A stretch of 64,000 nucleotides of DNA, taken from positions 58,594,939-58,658,938 of the forward strand of contig CM068385.1 in the NCBI GenBank assembly GCA_034770075.1, given 5' to 3'. Origin of the DNA: Aralia elata. Its lineage: Eukaryota > Streptophyta > Magnoliopsida > Apiales > Araliaceae. Position numbers and translations under genes: made by a program. The notes under the pieces are model-generated. The model worked only from the letters and a program-made list of their open reading frames with translations, searched no databases and was not told the DNA's origin. Each line of letters opens with the position of its first letter. Position 1 is the stretch's first letter. Below, piece by piece: positions 1 to 10,241 of the stretch.

Positions 1-787
1 GTTAGTGGACACGTGGTATCAGTAATAAGTTAGTGCAGTAGTGGACACATGGGTCATTCACTGATATATGGACACATGTCCACATTCCGTAAATCATCCA
101 CATATTAGTTAAATAGAAGAATAAAATTTCTTTAAGAACACAGAAGGCTGTATACGCCTATTACGCTTATTAAAAATTGCCGATTGGGAGGAATAATCGA
201 ACACTTGTTCCTATGTTTATACTTTCAAAATTAGGAGAAAGAATCACTAAATCAAGGGTTTGTTGCTGATTCAGTTTGCTTTTGATAAACCATGTAGAAG
301 ATCAACGGTTGAGATGGAGTTTAAGTTAAAAAGCTAACATATGAGATTTCGTAGCATAGCTTTGATGAGGCCGGCGCCCTGCGCGCCTTTGGTGCGCGCC
401 TCATTGAAGACGATGCGTCTCAGCCCAACCTCTCCCGTCTCGCTGCGCCTCACGCCTAGGCGCGCCTTTAATAACACTGACGAAGGGAGTATATAATTAA
501 AGATTAAAATCTAATTTTGAAATTTTATATTTAAATGAACTTTATACAAACTTTAATATATATAAAAACATTTAAAAATAGTTATATTCGTAAATATGAA
601 ATAGATTCTACTTTGAGAGATGGTATTTGATATATGATTTATATAATATTTTCTTTATCATAAATACAAGATAACTATCCATCTAAAATAACCCAATTGC
701 ACATATTATTCATAAACACCACAAAAATTCATAGCTACAGAACTAAGACAAGAAACATGCTGTATTGCCATCTGCAATTATGAATGA
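1..787. other. Non-coding flank
   Basis: No convincing coding exon is seen. The stretch is AT-rich, apart from a GC-rich patch at 368-470 listed separately. The sequence GTGGACACRTG recurs three times at the very start (about 6-80), which suggests decayed repeat DNA. Confidence 0.5.
368..470. repeat. GC-rich, CpG-dense patch with short inverted motifs
   Basis: About 100 bp of strongly GC-rich sequence inside AT-rich DNA. It holds several GCGCGCC and GCGCC units in both orientations, for example GCGCGCC near 380 and 398 and CCTAGGCGCGCC near 456. Such patches occur in decayed plant transposons. No element family can be named and no terminal repeats were found around it. Confidence 0.35.
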
Positions 788-1016
788 ACAGAGGATTTAG
801 AAAAATCAATTTCTTCTATAACCAATTTATGGGAATCAACAACGGAGAATCTGATATTTATTGTCAACAAGCTTGATGCTTATAGAAGAGATGTGAGGCT
901 CGAGGAAGAAGGGGATCTTGCTGGAACTTTTGTTGGAACAGCAAAGAAGAAAGACGTTGATGGTCTCGCTGTATGAAATTGGAGAAGAAGAAATAAACTA
1001 CAAATATGGAAAGTAA
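788..1016 (+). pseudogene. Unrecognised coding-like fragment
   Basis: One frame is open from 788 to a TGA at 974-976. It reads like protein: a stretch NLIFIVNKLDAYRRD is followed by an acidic and glycine-rich segment ending DVDGLAV. The overlapping frame continues with LYEIGEEEINYKYGK to a TAA at 1014-1016, as if one original reading frame had been shifted near 970. No start codon with good context and no clear splice sites were found. The NKLD motif resembles a GTPase G4 motif, but the flanking residues do not match the MnmE G domain as I know it. I do not recognise the family. It could be an exon remnant of a captured gene or chance. Confidence 0.3.
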
Positions 1017-2843
1017 TTTCTTTAAATCTATGAGGGTACTCGTGTAATTAGGAATTCAAATGTTCCTCTTCGATACATAAATGATTCCATGTATTTCCGA
1101 AATAAAGGCTTACAGAGACAATCAATTTTTGACAAAACAAGTTTTTAGAGGCAATAAGGTGTAATCAAACACCACCTTAGCGTTGAATGCTCAAACATCA
1201 CATTTGTACTAATTGGTTATAGAATAATCAATTTATTTGATGCAAGTAAGAAAAATTTATGAAATTTTGCTTCATGACATGTAGATTCTAGTAGAATTTC
1301 TATAAGCATCCATGTAAAGCTACCCTTAGCATACCGCGTTTTAGCCTATGTAGCGTACCTCCATCGCGTATCGGTTCTATAAGCTGAAACAATCCGCGCA
1401 CCAAGTAACATTGCTTGAGATAATAATAATATTGGAATACCAACAGATTCTTCCAATAAATCTTTTAGGGTCAAAAAGGATTATAGGTTTCAATTAAACC
1501 CCCTTCATTTTCACTCTCTTTCAATTGGTAAAACTCGATGCTTTTGCACTTTTTTGTTTTTGAAGTTTAAAGTGATTCAATTTTGAAATTGTGGTTTAAA
1601 ACTGTAATGTTGATCTTTTATTTCTAATGGAGTTTATAGTTGCTACTTTTTTTTCCCGGAGTTCATATTGATTTCTCATCTTGTTTAATTGAAATAGCTT
1701 GCATAAAATTTAGTGCTGCTAAAATTTCGTGTTCAAATTATTAAGTCTGCTATTTTTACTTGTTGACCAAAAAGTTAAATTTGATCTTTTTTAACTTCTT
1801 ACTATTTCGTTTTGTTATTTGTTTTTTGAACTGGTAGATTTTGGTGGTTTTATTTTTTATTCTTTTTTTTCAAAATTTTGGAGGGGGATTACAAATCAAA
1901 TTTTCATTTTGTTTATATCATAAATGATGGCTCGGGTCTTCACTCGCTTCAAAGTGCCACCACTAACTAGTGCTCGAGTGGTATCCCATTAAATCAATGA
2001 CACAGATTGATTAACTAGAAGCAGGGGTGCGGATGATAGGCTGTGCGCCGGCCCCTTGATCAATGATCTGCATCACTCCAAGATAATTAATGATAGGGAA
2101 ATGATTTATATGTCGACAAATTTATGACGAAATTGAATTGCGACTAACATGGAACTCTAAGTGATAAGATAGAATAAATTAGGGTGAGGCCATTTTTTAA
2201 TTCCTGCCTATCCAATTTATGCACATTTATCGGTATTTATAATCGACATAAATTTGTGGACATATGTAGCACGACTCTTAATGATATGGCTTTAATCAGC
2301 TGCATCGTTCCAAGATCCATGCTTGTTGGGAAAATAAACAAAGAAGAGTGAAGGGGTTTCACTTTATATATACTAGTATCCTGACACACACCACATGTGT
2401 GTAGAATGAATGAGAAAATGTTGGAGAGATAATAGGGATAATAAAGGAGTGGGGAGAGAGAAACGGGAAGTTTTTGAGTTTTAAAAAGTAACTAATATTA
2501 CTCTCAGAGAAGAAAACGTGAGTAAAAGGATTTATGTTTCTTTTTTTTTTTTAATTTTTAAGGGTAAAAAGAGAAAGTAAAAAAGCTTTACTTTTTTGTT
2601 TACACAAACTTTGCTCCCGCTTTAAAGATTTGACAAACTGTTGTACCTCGTGTCGGGCTCCAGTATACCAGTATCCTTCCTAGAATTTTTATAAACTTCA
2701 ATTTATTCCCGTAGATAACTAATATGCCTTTGGAAGCATGTCCCTTTGTTAATATCATATAAGTCTACTCAGATACTCTTATAATCATTATGAATTGTTT
2801 ATCTTCAAATATCATACTGTACAAATTAGTTCAGTTCAGTTCT

Positions 2844-2878
<35 letters not shown>

Positions 2879-2929
2879 AACTTCTTGATTGAGGTCTCAT
2901 TTGTTTGCTTGTGATTTACTGAATATCAG
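1017..2929. other. Non-coding sequence upstream of the MnmE exon
   Basis: AT-rich DNA without a recognisable exon. It contains T-rich tracts (about 2542-2552 and a run of about 27 T at 2846-2872) and a small inverted repeat (2106-2265). If the MnmE exon at 2930 belongs to a working gene, this region is its preceding intron, which would be long and repeat-bearing. The alternative is that the exon is an isolated fragment. Confidence 0.45.
2106..2265. repeat. Small imperfect inverted repeat (MITE-like)
   Basis: The arm at about 2106-2132 (ATATGTCGACAAATTTATG) is mirrored by the reverse complement of about 2239-2265 (CATAAATTTGTGGACATAT), with a few mismatches and a spacer of about 105 bp. Size and structure fit a degraded MITE, but no target-site duplication was identified. 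Confidence 0.35.
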
Positions 2930-3124
2930 AGGCACTGTGAGCAGCTTCTTCGGACCAAGGAGGCTCTTGTAAGGTTGAAGTTGTCAATAGAGGAGGAATT
3001 GCCTTTAGACTTTTGGACGATTGATTTAAGGGAAGCTGCCATGGCTCTTGGGCAGATAAGTGGAGAAGATATATCTGAAGAAGTATTGTCTAGCATTTTT
3101 AGCAAATTTTGTATTGGTAAATAG
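2930..3124 (+). CDS. mnmE: tRNA modification GTPase MnmE, C-terminal exon (partial)
   Basis: MnmE (TrmE) works with MnmG to modify uridine 34 in the wobble position of some tRNAs; plant homologues act in organelles. The frame begins directly after an acceptor-like ATATCAG at 2923-2929 and runs 64 codons to TAG at 3122-3124. It starts RHCEQLLRTKEALVRLKLSI, continues through a WTIDLREAAMALGQISGEDI helix and ends EEVLSSIFSKFCIGK. The C-terminal FCIGK, with its cysteine, is the signature of MnmE proteins. Only the final part of the C-terminal helical domain is present; the G domain and N-terminal domain are not in this window. The frame has no internal disruption, so it may be a real last exon with a long upstream intron, or a recently captured fragment. 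A poly-T run lies about 55 bp upstream. It converges on the J-domain gene. Confidence 0.85.
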   Translation, partial: RHCEQLLRTKEALVRLKLSIEEELPLDFWTIDLREAAMALGQISGEDISEEVLSSIFSKFCIGK

Positions 3125-3184
3125 TTTTAGTAACCAAACTATTTAACAGAACATAAATACCAAGATTTTGTTTCCTGTTACAAT

Positions 3185-3395
3185 TTATGTAATTAGACTG
3201 TTGATTTTAGCAATATGGTTTTAGGCTAAATCTAGATTATTTCAGAGTTCTTTTTGCTGAGTTCTGCAAATATTTACATGTGGACCATGTGGTACGATCT
3301 ATATAATTAAATTGTTAATTTTATCAAGTGATGTTGGCTAACTCTAGATTTCAACAGTGGCATCCTTTCTGTTTTGAGTTCTGCAAATATTCTGA
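3185..3395 (+). repeat. Diverged tandem duplication downstream of the MnmE exon
   Basis: About 90 bp at 3185-3275 is repeated in altered form at 3297-3395. Both copies share the order TAATT, TGTTGATTTTA-like, GGCTAA-TCTAGATT, and the block GAGTTCTGCAAATATT. It lies in the likely 3' UTR or downstream region and has no coding content. Confidence 0.45.
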
Positions 3396-3471
3396 TGAGG
3401 TAAACATTAGTAGTTCATACCTGATCACATTGACAAACTACATTTACTGGAAGAACGAATTTCAAAATTTA

Positions 3472-3881
3472 GGGCTTGTTTGTTAACTGTTTCTACTTTC
3501 ATATTTTTACTTTCTTTTTATGTTTTCATATGTTTCTACGTTCATTTGATTTCACTACTGGAAATATATATCAGGTAACAGGCAACATTGTTCGTTGACT
3601 ATGTTAAAATTTTACTTTTATCTTATTTTATAAAGAAATAAAGTTCAAAATTTTCTTGTTGATAAGATTCGATGTCTGGGCTTCAATAAATAATGTCTCT
3701 ATTTGTTGCCAAAATTGAATAAACAAGTTTTTAATAATTTCACTTTTTTTGTTGCCTAAACAGCTTTTGTTCTTACTTTTTCTGAAACTAAAGCAGTTAA
3801 CAACCAACGTTTTAGGCTACTGATTTCAAAAGTAGTAGAAGCATAAACTAAAAATTGGAAGTAGTTATCAAACAAGCTTTT
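3472..3881. mobile_element. hAT-like MITE
   Basis: The left end GGGCTTGTTTGTTAACTG (from 3472) is matched in inverted orientation by the right end AGTTATCAAACAAGCTTT (to 3881). The element is about 410 bp, AT-rich and non-coding. GGGCTTGTTTG-type ends are common among plant hAT-derived MITEs. A clean 8-bp target duplication was not found, so the assignment is tentative. Confidence 0.5.
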
Positions 3882-4034
3882 AGATTTTCATTGATTTTGA
3901 AAGAATGAACAATTCGAGTTCAAAAAGAATAAATAATTTTTACCTAGGAAACAAATAACAAACAAAGAATTCAACAGAAGGAACAAATAAATGAAAGAAT
4001 ACATTTAGTTCAACAAATGAAGAATGTAGTTCTT

Positions 4035-4502
4035 TTATGCATATTTTGCTTGAGCCCTCATTCTGCTCGCCCAACTTCCCTGTTTTTCCCCTGTTCCCTC
4101 ATGTGATCGCCTGTTAAGTTCAGAAGCCTGGTTTTTCCAGTTATCCCTCGACGTTCCCTCTCCATTTCTCCTCTCTATTTTCCCTAAGTTCAAGCTACAT
4201 ACGATACTTGAGGTTTGATCAATTAGGGTTCTATAAGCTTCGTGCAACTCGACAAACATACGCGTTGATTCTTCTTTTTTGGAAGGATCACAAACATCAG
4301 GATGATAAACAATAGACATGTTTCTGTAAGCTTTCTTGATCTCATCAATGCCTGCATTTGCATCAAGAGAGAGCACTTTATGGTGGTTTTTAGTCGCTCT
4401 GCAACAGATGACATTGGATTTGGTATGCCCCTGGAGGGTGTTGGGGCGAGGAGGGACAGAGATTTTGGGACTGGTTAATTTGCAGCTCAGCGAAATGGCC
4501 AT
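4035..4502 (-). CDS. J-domain (DnaJ-like) protein, probably plastid-targeted
   Basis: A 155-residue single-exon protein starting with ATG at 4502. Residues 1-38 are rich in S, T, P and K with few acidic residues, as in a chloroplast transit peptide. Residues about 40-95 form a J domain: helix II with EIKKAYRNMSIVYHPDV, the HPD tripeptide at residues 67-69 that stimulates Hsp70 ATPase, and helix III with FVELHEAYRTL. A basic and polar tail follows, ending in WASRMRAQAKYA. The sequence around DVCDPSKKEESTRMFVELHEAYRTL is typical of small plant plastid J-proteins of the DnaJ 20/DJC type. The J domain lacks the G/F and zinc-finger regions, so it is a type III (DNAJC) co-chaperone for plastid Hsp70. 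Intact and uninterrupted; probably functional, though the first J-domain helix is slightly unusual (NHHKVLSLD). Confidence 0.85.
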   Translation of the reverse strand: MAISLSCKLTSPKISVPPRPNTLQGHTKSNVICCRATKNHHKVLSLDANAGIDEIKKAYRNMSIVYHPDVCDPSKKEESTRMFVELHEAYRTLIDQTSSIVCSLNLGKIERRNGEGTSRDNWKNQASELNRRSHEGTGEKQGSWASRMRAQAKYA

Positions 4503-4586
4503 AATATTCTGGTTTGAGTTTCAGAAAGAATGTATAGTTTTTATCAAAGAAAGGTATAGGGCTCCAATATGATTCAACTTATGCCC

Positions 4587-4601
4587 TTATATATATATGA
4601 G
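4587..4601 (-). promoter_or_regulatory. Likely TATA box of the J-domain gene
   Basis: On the minus strand, CATATATATATAAGG lies about 90-100 bp upstream of the ATG at 4502. The distance fits a TATA box with a 5' UTR of some 60 nt. The assignment rests only on position and consensus. Confidence 0.45.
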
Positions 4602-4602
4602 C

Positions 4603-5715
4603 ATAATAAACAAAAAATATTGCCAACTTGATTGACTTGGCTTGATTTGAGGAAGGTAACACCAAAGCTAAGTTTGTCTGATTTGAACAGTTCTGATTTA
4701 CTCTGTGTTTCACAAAGAGAGTTTATCCATCTTTTTAGATAGTGAAATATGTTTCTTTTTATTTGTAATTTGTAATTAAAAGAAAGAATTAATTACTCAA
4801 TTTCTCATACTATCCTTAATAATGAAACACTAATTTATTTCTTTTTCATATTTTTAATGAATTTTACAAGGGTAATTATATTTTTTTTCTTTATCATATA
4901 TTCTGAAGTTTATTGTATCACGCTACCATTGCTAAGCTAGTAACTTATTATATTTTAGGCGTAAACAAATAAATAAAAATACATCCTTAATATTTATAAA
5001 TTTTATAAATTAGACTATTTTCATGAGAGCCGCTCGTGTGCTCCAATACTGTCCTTTACGCGTCCATTTGCATGTTGACTGCTAAAAGAAACTTATGTTT
5101 GCCATGACAAATTTCTTGCCGGATACTGCCGTTTGGAATCAATAATTCATGAGTTGTCCTAATTTCATTGTTAAAAAAATCATACCTCGGACTTGTATAG
5201 TCGTGACTGCAGACTGCATTTATGCAAATGGAAGTTGGTCCGATGTTGTGTAATAGTCGGCCAGTTGACGCTTTTAAACACTTGGTCTTGGGCATTTTGC
5301 TAGAAAATTTGTCTACAAAATTGGGCGTTGAAGTCTTCTGAATTAAAAGGTTGCCCTATCTGCATTATTATCATAATTTAGATTATAAATTGACATAAAA
5401 AAATATAACATCTCGGTACTTTTAATCAAGTAATATTGTGTCATTACTAGAGTACACTTTTAACTAATGTTAAGGATAAGTTTGATTTTTTATTTTCACT
5501 TTTATTTTTAAAATGGTTGTTTTGCGAATGTATTTCTAGTTTAGAACGGAGAAAGCACAAATTAATTCCCGTTTCTTCTAAGAAGTTTGATCTAAATCCA
5601 GTCAAAGATAATGATGAAGCTAACTAATATTATGACAAATATTTTCTTTTTCTTCCATTTTTAGTGCATTAATGTTTAATGTTCTCGCCTTAACTTTTCA
5701 TATATATGACATACC
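4603..5715. other. AT-rich intergenic DNA
   Basis: No exon, repeat boundary or RNA gene could be supported. A less AT-rich patch at about 5020-5330 contains short open frames in several directions but no protein motif. Confidence 0.5.
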
Positions 5716-6683
5716 TGTTGGATTTTTACTATAAATATCCTATTTATCTATTTATTGAATGCTTATTTATTTATGTTAGACATTTATTTATTAATAAAAA
5801 TACATCATTCATCATTTATTAAATGGTCATTTAATTTGTTTATATAAATCTCCATATTATAGTTTATATATATAAATAAATGTTATACACAGAAAATATA
5901 AATCATATGTAATGTATTAATAAAGAAATAATGGTTTATAAACTAAGATGATTTTGAGATATTATCCTATAGGTTATAGTACTTTAACAGAGATAATTTA
6001 TCTTGATCATGAAAGTTGGACTTCTAATTAAAGTACTAGAACATTAATGATGTGCATTAAACGAATCATGTGATAATATTTTATTTATAAAATATTTTCA
6101 CATAAATACTAATTTGTTAAATTTCTTAATTTTGAAATAATAATGTACTTAATATTATTATATATATTAATTTGATGTTCCAATGAGTAAGATTACATTG
6201 TGTTAATTAATACCATCGATTAATATATTTAATTAATATTAGGAACATTATTATTGTCAAAATATCTATAAGGATTTTCATAAGATAATTTATCATTGAT
6301 CATAGAATCTTGATCAAGTCTTTTAATATTTATTATTAAAAGGATTGACTTAATTGTTAAATCAATTTATGATCAAATAAAGATAAATTATGAACTTATG
6401 AAATTAGTTTAAATGTATCGGGATTATATTAATTCTAAAATATTTATGTACATCTATAAAGAAAATATTTACAATTTATTAATAAAGGGTTTATATAATT
6501 AATTCATGGACTGAACTGCAATTACAATAATTTAGTAGAATTAATTGTAATTAATATTTATTTTGAATATTATTATTAGGTAATAATATATAGATAAGTA
6601 TTGGAGTCAGAAGAGGAATCCATTAGGATCCCCTTCCTAGCCTAATATGGACCAGATTTATAAGAGAGGGTAAGGATCAATGT

Positions 6684-6688
<5 letters not shown>

Positions 6689-6725
<37 letters not shown>
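6689..6725. repeat. (TA)n microsatellite
   Basis: An uninterrupted TA dinucleotide run of about 37 bp inside the solo LTR. Confidence 0.9.
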
Positions 6726-6727
<2 letters not shown>

Positions 6728-6977
6728 TTGATTAGAAACATATTTCGTACTTTTGTTATCAGAAGAAAATACCAAATTTCGTATTCTCTCTTTCAGCCTA
6801 GGAAAAACACAACTAGGGCTTTTTTTTTCTTTTCAAAAGAGTACTTTGGAGGTCACACTCCAAGTTCAACATAAGGTCATAGAAGAGAATATCTTGAAGA
6901 TACTAGAGGTTGTACGGATTTTCAACACGTGCTAATCCAACCAAGCACTAGGTAATAATTTCGTACTCTAGATACAT

Positions 6978-6980
<3 letters not shown>

Positions 6981-7008
<28 letters not shown>
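6981..7008. repeat. (AT)n microsatellite
   Basis: An uninterrupted AT run of about 28 bp, close to the right end of the solo LTR. Confidence 0.9.
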
Positions 7009-7013
<5 letters not shown>

Positions 7014-7220
7014 TTTTCGCATAAAATCATAAAGATGATCTTGGTTTTATTATTTTTTTTAAAACCTATTTTCGAAATATTTTTCCAACAATACTCTCAT
7101 GCACAATTCTTATAGAGATTTTATATTGATAAAGATCTTTTAATAAATTATTGTTAATGTGTGAATTTTTGGTAGTGTATACTTGCCCAAGTTAAATATA
7201 AAAATTACTATATAAAAGAG

Positions 7221-7485
7221 GAGTAAAATGCAAATGTGGACCTTGAACTTTAAGTGCTTTTAGGTATTGAGCCCCTTTTTATTAGTCAACCCGAAACGAG
7301 CCCATTTCTATACAAAAATTTGGATACTGAATTCTCGGTGTCTCATATGCGTTGACTTGCCTATGTGGCACATGTGGCATCGCTGACGTTTGAGGTGTTG
7401 GTCATGAGACCACCCGAGCACCACATACCTAACTGTTTAGATTACCCAATAAATAACTTATATACTAAACCGATTGATTCCCCCA
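7221..7485 (+). repeat. MULE left terminal inverted repeat
   Basis: Pairs with 9722-10046 in inverted orientation. Matching landmarks are TATTAGTCAA, GTGGCATCGCTGA, TTTGAGGTGTTGG, AACTGTTTAGATTACCC and AATAAATAACTTA. About 265 bp long, a normal size for a MULE TIR. Long open frames across it are by-products and not genes. Confidence 0.8.
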
Positions 7486-8048
7486 ACACTATTAAAAGAC
7501 AAAGATACTTTTCTCTTTCACTTATCACTTTACTTTTTATCAATCACTTTCTCTCATCTTCTCATTTCACGCACAGACAATTTGGTTTGATAAGTAATTT
7601 GGGGATTTGTAAGTGTCTCGAAATTCTCTTTCTTCTTCTTTGTTTATTTAATATTCCACATATGTCACCCCTTTCTTTATCTGTTTGTTTTTTTATTTAT
7701 TTTCTTTGTTTATTATAAGGTCCCATGTGGTCCTAGTGTTGTCTAGATATTTATTATTATATTGTATTTGTTGTCTTTTGCTTTCATAGTTAGGCATATT
7801 TAGTCTTTATATATGTTATAATAATAATAAAAAATTAATATTTTTTAATACATGTTTTTTTTATTATTGTAAATTCTTGGTAGTTGAACTCCACCATGGG
7901 GGTTTCTTTGGGTTACATCCTGTTTTGCATTATGATGGAGGTAAAATAGATAGGTTTAAAACCCCTTATTCTTGGTACTATTTTTTGTGGGCATTATGAA
8001 AATCTTGCAACTGATGAGGACCTTAATATACTGATAAATGATGTCGTA

Positions 8049-8545
8049 TGTGACGCTCCTAAATTCGGGTACTCGTACCTCGAATTCAGTGCTCACGATC
8101 CATCACATCCATACACCTCTAAACAACATATAATAACTAATGCGGAAATAATAAACATATGTTGTTCATTACAAAAGGGTAACTATGTCCCAAGGCCTAC
8201 AACCTTAAATCACAATACATCACGAAGTTCAAAAATAACTATTAGGGTTCGTGTTACCTTAACTGGTAACTAAACAAAACATTAAAGCAGATAAATCGGC
8301 TAACGAAAATTAATTGAATATTTAATTAAATTATCTCATCAATTTATTGATATCATTATCCTTAGGTTAGTCCACCAATGTAATTAATCTATTAGTGGGA
8401 CTCCCCTTAATTTAATTTGACATTTAATCACATAATTCTACCAAACGCATGTTGGTTTAAATAATTCACACAATAATTCACTAAATTCAAAATTAAATTA
8501 CTAATTTTTTATATATAATAAACTTAAAAATTCGTGGTCATTACA
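8049..8545 (-). mobile_element. Solo LTR, chromovirus-like, inserted in the MULE transposase
   Basis: The insert begins TGTGACGCTCCTAAATTC at 8049 and ends GGTCATTACA at 8545. It is flanked on both sides by TCGTA (8044-8048 and 8546-8550), a perfect 5-bp target duplication. The reading frame of the MULE transposase can be followed up to one side and taken up again on the other, confirming the insertion. About 497 bp. The layout of its left end resembles the left end of the LTR at 61102, which suggests a minus-strand orientation. Confidence 0.8.
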
Positions 8546-9241
8546 TCGTAGATCATAAATATGTTGAGATATATGTTGAGCATGATTGTGAAGGGGATAA
8601 ACAGGCTAAAAAGGTTAGTTTAGATAAGGATAATGGTCATGATGGTTGTGTGGTGAAAGAAAATAGGGATCATAACTCAAATTCTTCTGATGATAGTAAC
8701 TTGATGAGGAGGAATGAGGAGGAAGAAGAAATGTTTTTAACTGATGATGAAGTAATTGAGGCAAAAAAAAATATTAGAGAATATAAAGAGCTGAAGAAGA
8801 AAATAAGACTTTCAAGAATTGCCATTCCAGAAAAACCAAATAATGAGGAACCAAATATTAAAAAACATCAAAATAAAAATAACCAGGAATCAAAAAGTGT
8901 TGAGGTAGAACAAGAAGGTGCTGAGACTGAGGGTAGTGATGATGATGGTACTGATGATAGTGAAAAAGATGGTGATAGTATTGCTAATTATGACTCTGAT
9001 CAAGTAGAAAATGACAGCCCTTGAGGAAGCTGACTCTGAGGATGATACTCTTGTAAGGAGGGAAAATCCTTTTGCAGTTTATAACTCCAACACTGATATC
9101 ATGGGGATGAAGCTAGAGTTAGGAATGTTATTTGCAAATAAGAAAGAATTCAAGACTACAATTATTAATTGGTTATTAACAAAAGGTTTCGATTTAAAAT
9201 TTGTGAAAAGTGAAAAAAAATATAGGGTCAAAGGGAGGTGT

Positions 9242-9342
9242 ATGAATAGCTCAAGATGTCCTGTTAAATTGTGGGGAGGTAAAGTTCAGTTTGAACCAAC
9301 TTTTCAACTTAGAACAATGAATAGCTCAAGATGTCCTGTTAA
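9242..9342 (+). repeat. Direct repeat of 26 bp in the MULE transposase
   Basis: The same 26 bp, starting ATGAATAGCTCAAGATGTCC, occurs at 9242-9267 and 9317-9342. In protein terms MNSSRCPV is present twice. The second copy replaces the expected continuation after FQLRTMN, so it probably arose with the deletion that removed the transposase core. Confidence 0.85.
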
Positions 9343-9721
9343 TTCTTACTCGTATCCTACACCCACAATATTTTAGGATAAAATTTCACTGACTCCAGTA
9401 GATATTGAACCGTCCCCAACCTTTAAGTTGGTACTTCCTTTAGGTAGCTTACCCTTTTCCATTATGAAAAATAATTTTACCTAATTCGTCATAGATTTAT
9501 GAGATGATGGCTTTTATACGCAAAAGATAATGATGTTGATAGTTTTCTTAGATGATCAAGATACCACAATTTGGAATATTCTCCTCAATTTTACATAATT
9601 TTTACTCTCAATTTAGCAAGTCCTAAATTATAACGATCTAAAACTACTGAAAGCGAGAAGAGAGATGACTATGGAGATGTAGGAACCAGACATGGGTACA
9701 TTTGTCTTTTAATATTCTGCT

Positions 9722-10046
9722 AAGGGAATCAATTGATTTAGTATGTAAGTTATTTATTGGGTAATCTAAACAGTTAGGCCCATGATGCTTAGGTGGTTTT
9801 ATGGCCAACACCTCAAACGTGAGGTTTTGGGATCAAATCCGTGGAACAACAATTTTTTGTCAAAATTGAGTTTAAGTCCACATCAGCGATGCCACGTGTG
9901 CCACGTAGGAAAGTCAATGTACATATGGCACCTGAGGGTTCAATATCCAAATTTCTAAATAGAAAAGGGCTCATTTCGCATTGACTAATAGAAAGGGGCA
10001 CAATACTCAAAAACACCTAAAGTTTAAGCACATTTGTATTTTACTC
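9722..10046 (-). repeat. MULE right terminal inverted repeat
   Basis: Inverted partner of 7221-7485. It is about 60-70 bp longer because of an extra segment near 9810-9890, between the GTTTGAGGTGTTGG-equivalent and the GCATCGCTGA-equivalent. Either this copy gained the segment or the left TIR lost it. Confidence 0.75.
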
Positions 10047-10241
10047 AATAGGAGTAAAACGGGAAGTCAAAGTCATAAAAATGATTAGAACTTTAAATTC
10101 TAATTGGTTTATCTTTTGAACTTTGTACACTTTATAGTGACAAAAGTTTGAGTTATAACAAGAAGATAATATAATTACATGTTTTGTTTATTATTTTTGT
10201 GAATTCAGATTCTTAGATTACTGTTATCTATTTTTAGTCTT

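Larger units (their letters stand above)
5716..7090. mobile_element. Solo LTR, probably copia-type
   Basis: The stretch begins TGTTGGATTTTTAC at 5716 and ends TTTTTCCAACA at 7090, so it has the TG...CA ends and the short inverted TGTTGGA/TCCAACA tips of an LTR. It is flanked by ATACC (5711-5715) and ATACT (7091-7095), a 5-bp target duplication with one change. About 1375 bp, very AT-rich, without internal coding sequence, so it is best read as the product of LTR-LTR recombination. The orientation is not certain. Two (TA)n microsatellites sit inside it. Confidence 0.75.
7883..9376 (+). pseudogene. MuDR-type transposase, N-terminal part, broken
   Basis: The remnant begins at about 7883 with VELHHGG, the usual start region of plant MuDR transposases. 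The frame NLATDEDLNILIND runs into the solo LTR at 8048 and resumes at 8551 with DHKYVEIYVEHD. A long acidic, low-complexity segment follows (8650-9009, rich in E, D, N and K), then a frameshift near 9010. Next comes the MuDR DNA-binding-type domain: GMKLELGMLFANKKEFKTTI, LLTKGFDLKFVKSEKKYRVK and the cysteine pair of GRCMNSSRCPVKLW (about 9090-9290). After FQLRTMN the sequence degenerates. The catalytic DDE domain is absent. Known role of the family: cut-and-paste transposition. Breaks seen here: LTR insertion, at least one frameshift, an internal 26-bp duplication and C-terminal deletion. Confidence 0.8.
7221..10046 (+). mobile_element. Mutator-like element (MULE), decayed
   Basis: Long terminal inverted repeats (7221-7485 and 9722-10046) enclose a degraded MuDR-type transposase. 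The outermost bases GAGTAAAATGCAAATGTG at 7221 correspond to the inverted GAGTAAAATACAAATGTG read leftward from 10046. GAGTAAAA also occurs just outside the right end (10052-10059), which blurs the exact boundary, and no clean 9-bp target duplication could be fixed. Most of the transposase core and its zinc finger are missing between about 9376 and 9722, so the element cannot move by itself. A solo LTR (8049-8545) is nested inside. Confidence 0.8.

Noticed and set aside
5056..5295. 79-codon minus-strand frame in the intergenic region
   Set aside because: No recognisable domain, no promoter signal, and a length expected by chance in this composition.
7365..7718. 117-codon frame near the left MULE end
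   Set aside because: It overlaps the terminal inverted repeat and continues into T-rich sequence; the hydrophobic tail reflects poly-pyrimidine composition.
7221..10060. GAGTAAAA at both MULE ends as its target duplication
   Set aside because: The left copy is part of the TIR (the right TIR ends in its inverse), while the right copy lies six bases outside the element, so the two are not in equivalent positions.
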